A stretch of DNA of 64,000 bases from Hydractinia symbiolongicarpus (taxonomy: Eukaryota; Cnidaria; Hydrozoa; Anthoathecata; Hydractiniidae): assembly GCF_029227915.1 (NCBI RefSeq), contig NC_079881.1, positions 17,337,501 to 17,401,500 on the forward strand, written 5' to 3'. The position numbers were made by a program, and so were the translations under genes. Below the pieces are notes generated by a model. The model saw nothing but the letters and a program-made list of their open reading frames with translations. It had not been told where the DNA came from and did not search any database. Shown piece by piece: positions 58,557 to 64,000 of the stretch (position 1 is the stretch's first letter; each line of letters opens with the position of its first letter).

Positions 58557-59541
58557 GGTGAGTAATTTTTCCACATTTTGTTTTGAAACGTGTGGTTATA
58601 TCAGTGGTAACTAATTTTTACTATCTTATTTCTCTTTAGCTGATGTATATATTTGGATTTACGACTACCTGCTTGCACGGTTCGAACATACATATCATAA
58701 ACCAAGATGTTATTAGATTTTTTAGTTTTATTATTTTTGTTAAATTATCGTGATAAGGACTTTATTAGCCGTTGCAACTATTTCACCAATTTACAAAACG
58801 TTCGTTGTCGTAGTCACGTAGTCACCTCATTCACACGTAAAAACACCAAAGTTGTTGTTTTTATACTGTCTCGTATTCAGTTATCATGTGACTTTAAATT
58901 CTTTTAATACGCTTTTTATATAAGAAACTTTTGGTCTTACGTCAATGTTTCTAACTTTACAAAGAGTGCCTCTGAAAATTTTTAAAATCATTGCTCTTGA
59001 CACGCATTAAAATTGTTTTTTAGAAGAAGTTTTGACAAGTTGTATAGTATATGTCAGGATATAAACGTTTCTTATTTGGAACGTGTATTTCTGCATATTT
59101 TTTTCATTTTTTGAAGTTTTTTTCTAACTTACTTTTGTTGTCAGATTTTCCATTGACTGTTTCATGTTGTTTATAATTTTTGTTAAACCTTTTTTTTGTT
59201 ACAAGTATTGTGACTTTCAAGAAAACGTACTTCAACGCTTATACATTATGTATTGTCTCCAATGCGCATAATCTGTCGCCAGCCGACAATTTTTTGTCCT
59301 CAGATATCAATCAGTATAGCTATAGTTGTATATCATACAATAATTAATCTGAAACCTGGTACGTCGTAATATAAAGTTCAATATTTTAGAGACAAATGAT
59401 TTCCGAAACTCCTGATTTTTTCATTTTTTAATATATCCAAAATCACAATTATGGGGGTTTGGGCCCTTTAACAGAACTACTTGAATTTCTTGGATATCTA
59501 TACTACCGATATAAAAATAATTACTTTGATGTTTAAAAATG
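58557..59541. other. intergenic
   Basis: AT-rich sequence. Short open frames have no family likeness. Confidence 0.5.
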
Positions 59542-60117
59542 GGATAGCTGCACAACCGCTAATTATTTTAATTATCTCGGTACTTGCTTTTGTTCATCGC
59601 TTCAACATATAGGATAGCTGCGCAACCGTTGATTATTTTATTTATCTCGGTACTTTTATCGATTTAATTGCGTTTTTTCATCGTTTCGACAAATAGGATA
59701 GGTGCACAAACGCTAATTATTTTAAATATTTTAGATCGATTTAATTGCGTTTTAATATCGTTTTTATATATAGGATAGCCGCACAACCGGTAATTATTTT
59801 AATTATCTCTGTACATGTATGGATTTAATTGCGTTTTACTATCTTTTCGATATGTAGGATAGCCGCACAACCGGTAATTATTTTAATTATCTCTGTACTT
59901 GTATGGATTTAATTGCGTTTTACTATCTTTTCGATATGTAGGATAGCCGCACAACCGGTAATTATTTTAATTATCTCTTTACTTGTATGGATTGAATTGC
60001 GTTTTACTATCTTTTCGATATGTAGGATAGCCGCACAACCGGTAATTATTTTAATTATCTCTTTACTTGTATGGATTTGATTCTGTTTTTTGTAATATGT
60101 AGGATAGCTGCACCGTT
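59542..60117 (+). repeat. 84-bp satellite sharing the GGATAGCCGCACAACC core
   Basis: Eight core copies start at 59542, 59612, 59696, 59773, 59857, 59941, 60025 and 60102. The spacings are 70, 84, 77, 84, 84, 84 and 77 bp. Copies 4-7 are nearly identical over the whole unit (GGTAATTATTTTAATTATCT after the core). Outer copies have GGATAGCTGC variants. The core matches the 21-bp array 16 kb away, in the same orientation. Confidence 0.93.
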
Positions 60118-61368
60118 ATTACTGAAAATAGGAAAATCGTGTCTTTCAATACCTTAAAAAAGAAGCTTGCCAATTCCTCCTTTATTTGTTTCTATATTTT
60201 TATCAATGCAGTATGAATTTTTTTCTTATGTTGAGATATATATGTCAGCTCTACAACTGTTACCAACTTTCCATACATATCTTGTTCGTGTGGGCGATTT
60301 TGCACAATTAACGACAACATATCGACGGCATGTTTCAGCTTCTCCCACAATGTCTGTATAATTTACGTTCACTTAAATTCAAATATTCAAGTTGTGCACG
60401 AAAATTGCCAGGCTTTTGTTAGGTCATTTATAACTTCAGGTAAAAATAACATGGCCGGAAATAATCGGAAAGACTAAACTTTCCTACTAAAAAAAGAATA
60501 TGTATCTCTTTCTATCTTTCGGCTTCTGATGGAAAATTTTTATCGACATTTTGATGCAACTACAATGCAGCTTTTCTAAATTACAAAAATATCGAAATAT
60601 TCATCGTTTTTTTAACATTGAACCATTAGAGCGTTGATGTCTGGAAGGGCATTTTCGGCCAATCTAGAGATGCAAAATTTAAAAAATTTTTACTCGGCGC
60701 CCGTCATGGGGGTGCCTCGGGTAGTCATTATAGGTCCCCTCCTCAATACTAAAATTGTGGTTACAGTAATGCATCTAGTCTTCTTTTAATTTCTTCTTTA
60801 AAGTGTCGAGTTTTCGTGATTTTTGTTTTAAAGATACTATTAATTTTTACAAGTATTTAGTTGTCTTGAATAGTACTTTACGTGTACGTAATTTAATTGC
60901 GTTTATTCGAGGCGATAGTAAAAGTATATAAAAAATCCATAACTGCTATTGTTTGCTCTTTTTATTAAAAGGTAATTTCATTGGTGATATTATAATATAG
61001 AAATTCCGTTAATACAACTAAACACAATCTCTCATATTTGATACATCGGTAAAATAAGGTATCCTAAAAAACTGCAATAGAGACGAAGTGTAAAAATTTT
61101 AATAAAGACCCCTCTTTTTTGAACGTCTCCCCCCCTAAAATGAAACCTCGATTGAAAAATCTGAACGAGGGACTTTAGCTACTAGACTTAAGATATATTT
61201 TATGATCGTGTCAAGAGTAATGTCAGGGAGTTATAAATGGATAAAAGTAGTAGGAACGTGAGCGTAAGAATCCATGCTAAGCGTTCACTAAGGAAGTGAT
61301 CGATTAACGAATAGAATTAAATGTTGGTGCGCGAAAACGAATGATGGGTTCCATAAAGTTTTATAAAA
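60118..61368. other. intergenic
   Basis: AT-rich, no gene or repeat recognised. Confidence 0.45.
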
Positions 61369-62510
61369 ACTAGTTGATAAGGCCCATAAAAAAATCCCAT
61401 TTAGGAAAAAGATCGGCCCTTTGACATTTAATGACCTTTAGCAATGACCCGTCGATGTAAAAACCATATTTTTAGGTGTTACCTGTATTGTATGGAGTTT
61501 TGAACTGTGATCAAATTAATTTATAGGATCGCGCGGTTTTGATTAGCATTTAAAGAGATGTAAGAATTATTGCTTACATCAGCAATGTTTCTATTTTACA
61601 AAAATATTTTTGAAAAATATGCTCAACCGGTGCCTCTATTGTGTAGAGCTTTAAATGTTGATCAAGAAAATAGATACGATATTATGTTTTTGACGAACGG
61701 TTGAACTGATATCGTGATCAGAAAGGTTTTTGATGACGTCGTTAGCTATCTGTTCCGAAATAGTTAAGTTGACCGAGCTTTAGAAAATTTTTTCGAACGG
61801 CTACACACACAGGAGATGGCGTCAGTTATTTCCACTCGTTTCTTTAAGTAGGCTTAAAATTAAAACTGTGATGTATAACGTTTCCACTAATCTTAATACT
61901 ACACTACAACCTTGACGCCAGTCTTGTTATAAACGTCAATGATACGTCTTTCGAATTTTGATGCCGTCAGCAATGAATCATGGATGCACAAAAAAGCTTT
62001 TTTACAATTTCATTGTATGGTGAAAAGCTACTGTACAAGGTAATGTATTGGATTGCGCAGTTTTTATCAGCAAAGAAAGATATAGGATTATAAAAAATAA
62101 AAAGCTTTCCCACCAATGCACAAAAATTTTTTGACTGATCAAGAAAATATATACAAATTTGTGTTTCGACGAACGGGAAGAGACATTCCATATGGTGATT
62201 AAATAGATGAAGTCATTAGGCAGGCCTGTTCTGAATCAGGTGGGTTGACTCAGATTTAGAAAATTAGTCCTTAGTTAGTTTTAGGTAGTCCCTTTACCCA
62301 GTCGGTTACTTTTAAAACTTAACAGTGCAATACAATGCCTTCACTAACCTTAATACTTTTCTCTGATGTCGATATCGTTTTAACGTAAAAATCGGTAGAT
62401 TGCAAAAGAATTTTAGAGGTGGTGTGGTATAGACTTTGTTAAAGAGAAGTACGAAAAAGAAAACCCACTTTGCAAAAGTCACAGACAGACACACGGAAGT
62501 ATCCTGGGAT
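61369..62510 (+). repeat. decayed copy of the intronic array repeat
   Basis: Starts ACTAGTTGATAAGGCCCATA and ends CACAGACAGACACACGGAAG. Internal landmarks such as GATGACGTCGTTAG, CAGGAGATGGCGTCAGTTAT and AAAGTCACAGACAGACACAC are mutated versions of those in units 6-8. About 1.1 kb, as if two units in tandem. It is older than the copies at 14.9-21.7 kb. Confidence 0.75.
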
Positions 62511-64000
62511 TTTTGTTACGAAGTTAGACACGACATATTTTACTATTCAGATACGCAATAATATTTGTTACACACTTATTTTTCAAAATTGATTTGTGAG
62601 ACCTTCCTGAACGGAAAATTCCTCGAACTTTTAATTTTCGATGGGTCCGTCTTGGGTGAACCGACTGACAGGAAGAAGAAAGACCACAAACCCACAAACC
62701 CCAAAATTTGCGAAATTCATTAATTCAGTTAATTCTGCCTACATTCACTTTTAAAAAGTTTGGTGGAAACACCTTTATTTACTAGTTAGTTAAACAAGTG
62801 TTTTGAACACTTGTCTTATCTTTTTAAAAAAGAAAAAAGAAAAAAAAAGTAAAAATAGTTACCAAGATGAGATTCGAACACACGACGACTCCCGTGTCGG
62901 TGCTCAGAGAGGCAAAAATTTCCATTCTTGTAGGACACATTTGCGTTTTAATACAAGCTCACGAGCTTGTAAAAAATGTTTATCATGTGTTTTAAAAATT
63001 TCTTTAGACATACACAAATCTTACCACTTCTTTACTAAAACAATCAATAGTGTATGAAGCCTTCATTGCAAAATCTAAACGAGGGGATTTCCGCTACAAG
63101 GATTACAGATAAATTGGAAATCAAATTAACAAAACTTCAGAAGTTACCCACACACATCCGTTCTCTACATACGATACTTGGAATCCTTCACCGGATAGTA
63201 GGGACAACCAATCGAAAAACAATCGAAAAACAAACACTACCGCTTAACAGACCACAGGCTATATTCGTCAAAATAATCACGCAGCATGCAAATTGAAATA
63301 GATACAACGCCCAGACATGGCCCTGCGGCACCCTGAGCTGTTGGTCCCCTATTTTATAATAACTCCCGCTTGTCCGCGCACGTTTTTTACATAAAAAGAA
63401 CTTTACGCACTACTGTGCCCTCTCGATTGACATGGTCCGTTATACAGGACAATGTACCTTCGTCACTTATGTATCCGCCCCTGACTTTCAGATTTGTTTT
63501 CACAAGATTTCGGATTCTCAAATTCTCTCTTATTAACCTATTCATTGTTACTCGGACAAAAATATTCGAAACTTCATAAGTTTTCTGTATTTTGGATTTT
63601 CTGTCTTTTGGACTTCCCTTACCATAAGCAAAATGAAAATTTGGGTGAAGCTTTGAAACCAACACTCTGATTGGGAAAGAAACTAATTGAATTATGCTAA
63701 TACTTTAATTATTTTGTCTATGGAGAGTAAGCCAGACTGAAATTTCAAATAACAAGTGCTACTTACCAATTTCTTCTGTCAATTTGAATTTCCAATATAC
63801 ATTTGTACTAAAACCTTTAAGTCATAATATTTTTTTTATTTCAAAGAACCGTTCCATCATACTAGTGGTGTCTTCCATACATACTTTTTGTATTTCAACC
63901 GTAGGGCCAGAACAAGGAATTATCTTGCGCGATATCTTTCTTCGTCATTGATTTTGCATAAAAAATCACGCCATTTAAAAACAATAAGGTCAAAAAGGCA
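62511..64000. other. intergenic end of window
   Basis: A tRNA-like box B (GTTCGAATCTC on the minus strand, about 62868-62880) suggests a SINE relic. A possible short minus-strand exon ending in a GTAAGT donor lies near 63764-63805. Neither is firm. Confidence 0.35.

Noticed and set aside
62850-62930. Possible functional tRNA gene on the minus strand
   Set aside because: Only a box B-like GTTCGAATCTC and one short stem are seen. No closed cloverleaf with acceptor stem; probably a SINE relic.

Overview
The window is AT-rich, repeat-dense DNA from an animal nuclear genome. It has spliced genes with GT-AG introns, tRNA-derived SINEs, many terminal-inverted-repeat elements, LINE and Penelope-like fragments, a Copia LTR retrotransposon and a Crypton-type recombinase gene. 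No ribosomal or mitochondrial marker fixes the species. The gene content and repeat style suggest a non-bilaterian animal, most likely a cnidarian (perhaps hydrozoan). That is an inference.

Layout. (1) 31-1357 (+): the last five exons of IRE1/ERN1, the unfolded-protein-response sensor, covering the end of the kinase domain and the complete RNase (KEN) domain. (2) 3665-4693 (+): a complete two-exon DUF3472 protein. (3) 6900-43124 (-): 28 exons of an ABCC4/MRP4-like ABC exporter. They join with no frame break into 1326 residues, so only a short N-terminal exon is missing. Its introns hold most of the interesting material: a 6.8-kb head-to-tail repeat array rich in TGACGTCA sites (14902-21715), two SINEs, a perfect 29-bp hairpin (12348-12411), a long-TIR element flanked by TTAA with a LINE fragment inside it (31174-34043), a Penelope-like remnant (36905-37440), Harbinger-like MITEs and a nested gene. 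(4) 37976-39427 (+): this nested, antisense, intronless gene encodes a glutamate-receptor-like channel whose pore carries the potassium selectivity filter TVGYG. It is the outstanding observation of the window. (5) 43125-49900: intergenic, with microsatellites, a 21-bp satellite and a MITE. (6) 49904-58556 (+): a broken chimeric gene with a DBF4-like motif M and zinc finger, an unknown middle domain, C2H2-like fingers and a Crypton-like tyrosine recombinase. It carries several stops and frameshifts and is split near its 3' end by an intact Copia element (53872-58479, -) with identical 278-bp LTRs and a 5-bp target duplication. (7) 58557-64000: a second satellite sharing the core motif of the 21-bp array, and a decayed copy of the intronic array repeat.

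How the parts relate. IRE1, the DUF3472 gene and the ABC exporter are ordinary neighbours with no evident joint pathway. The channel gene probably arose by retroposition or insertion into an ABCC4 intron and would be transcribed against its host. The Copia insertion is very recent (identical LTRs, open 1290-codon polyprotein) and landed in a gene already carrying other lesions. All exon joints were read by eye from splice signals, reading frame and recalled family patterns. No alignment or database search was run.
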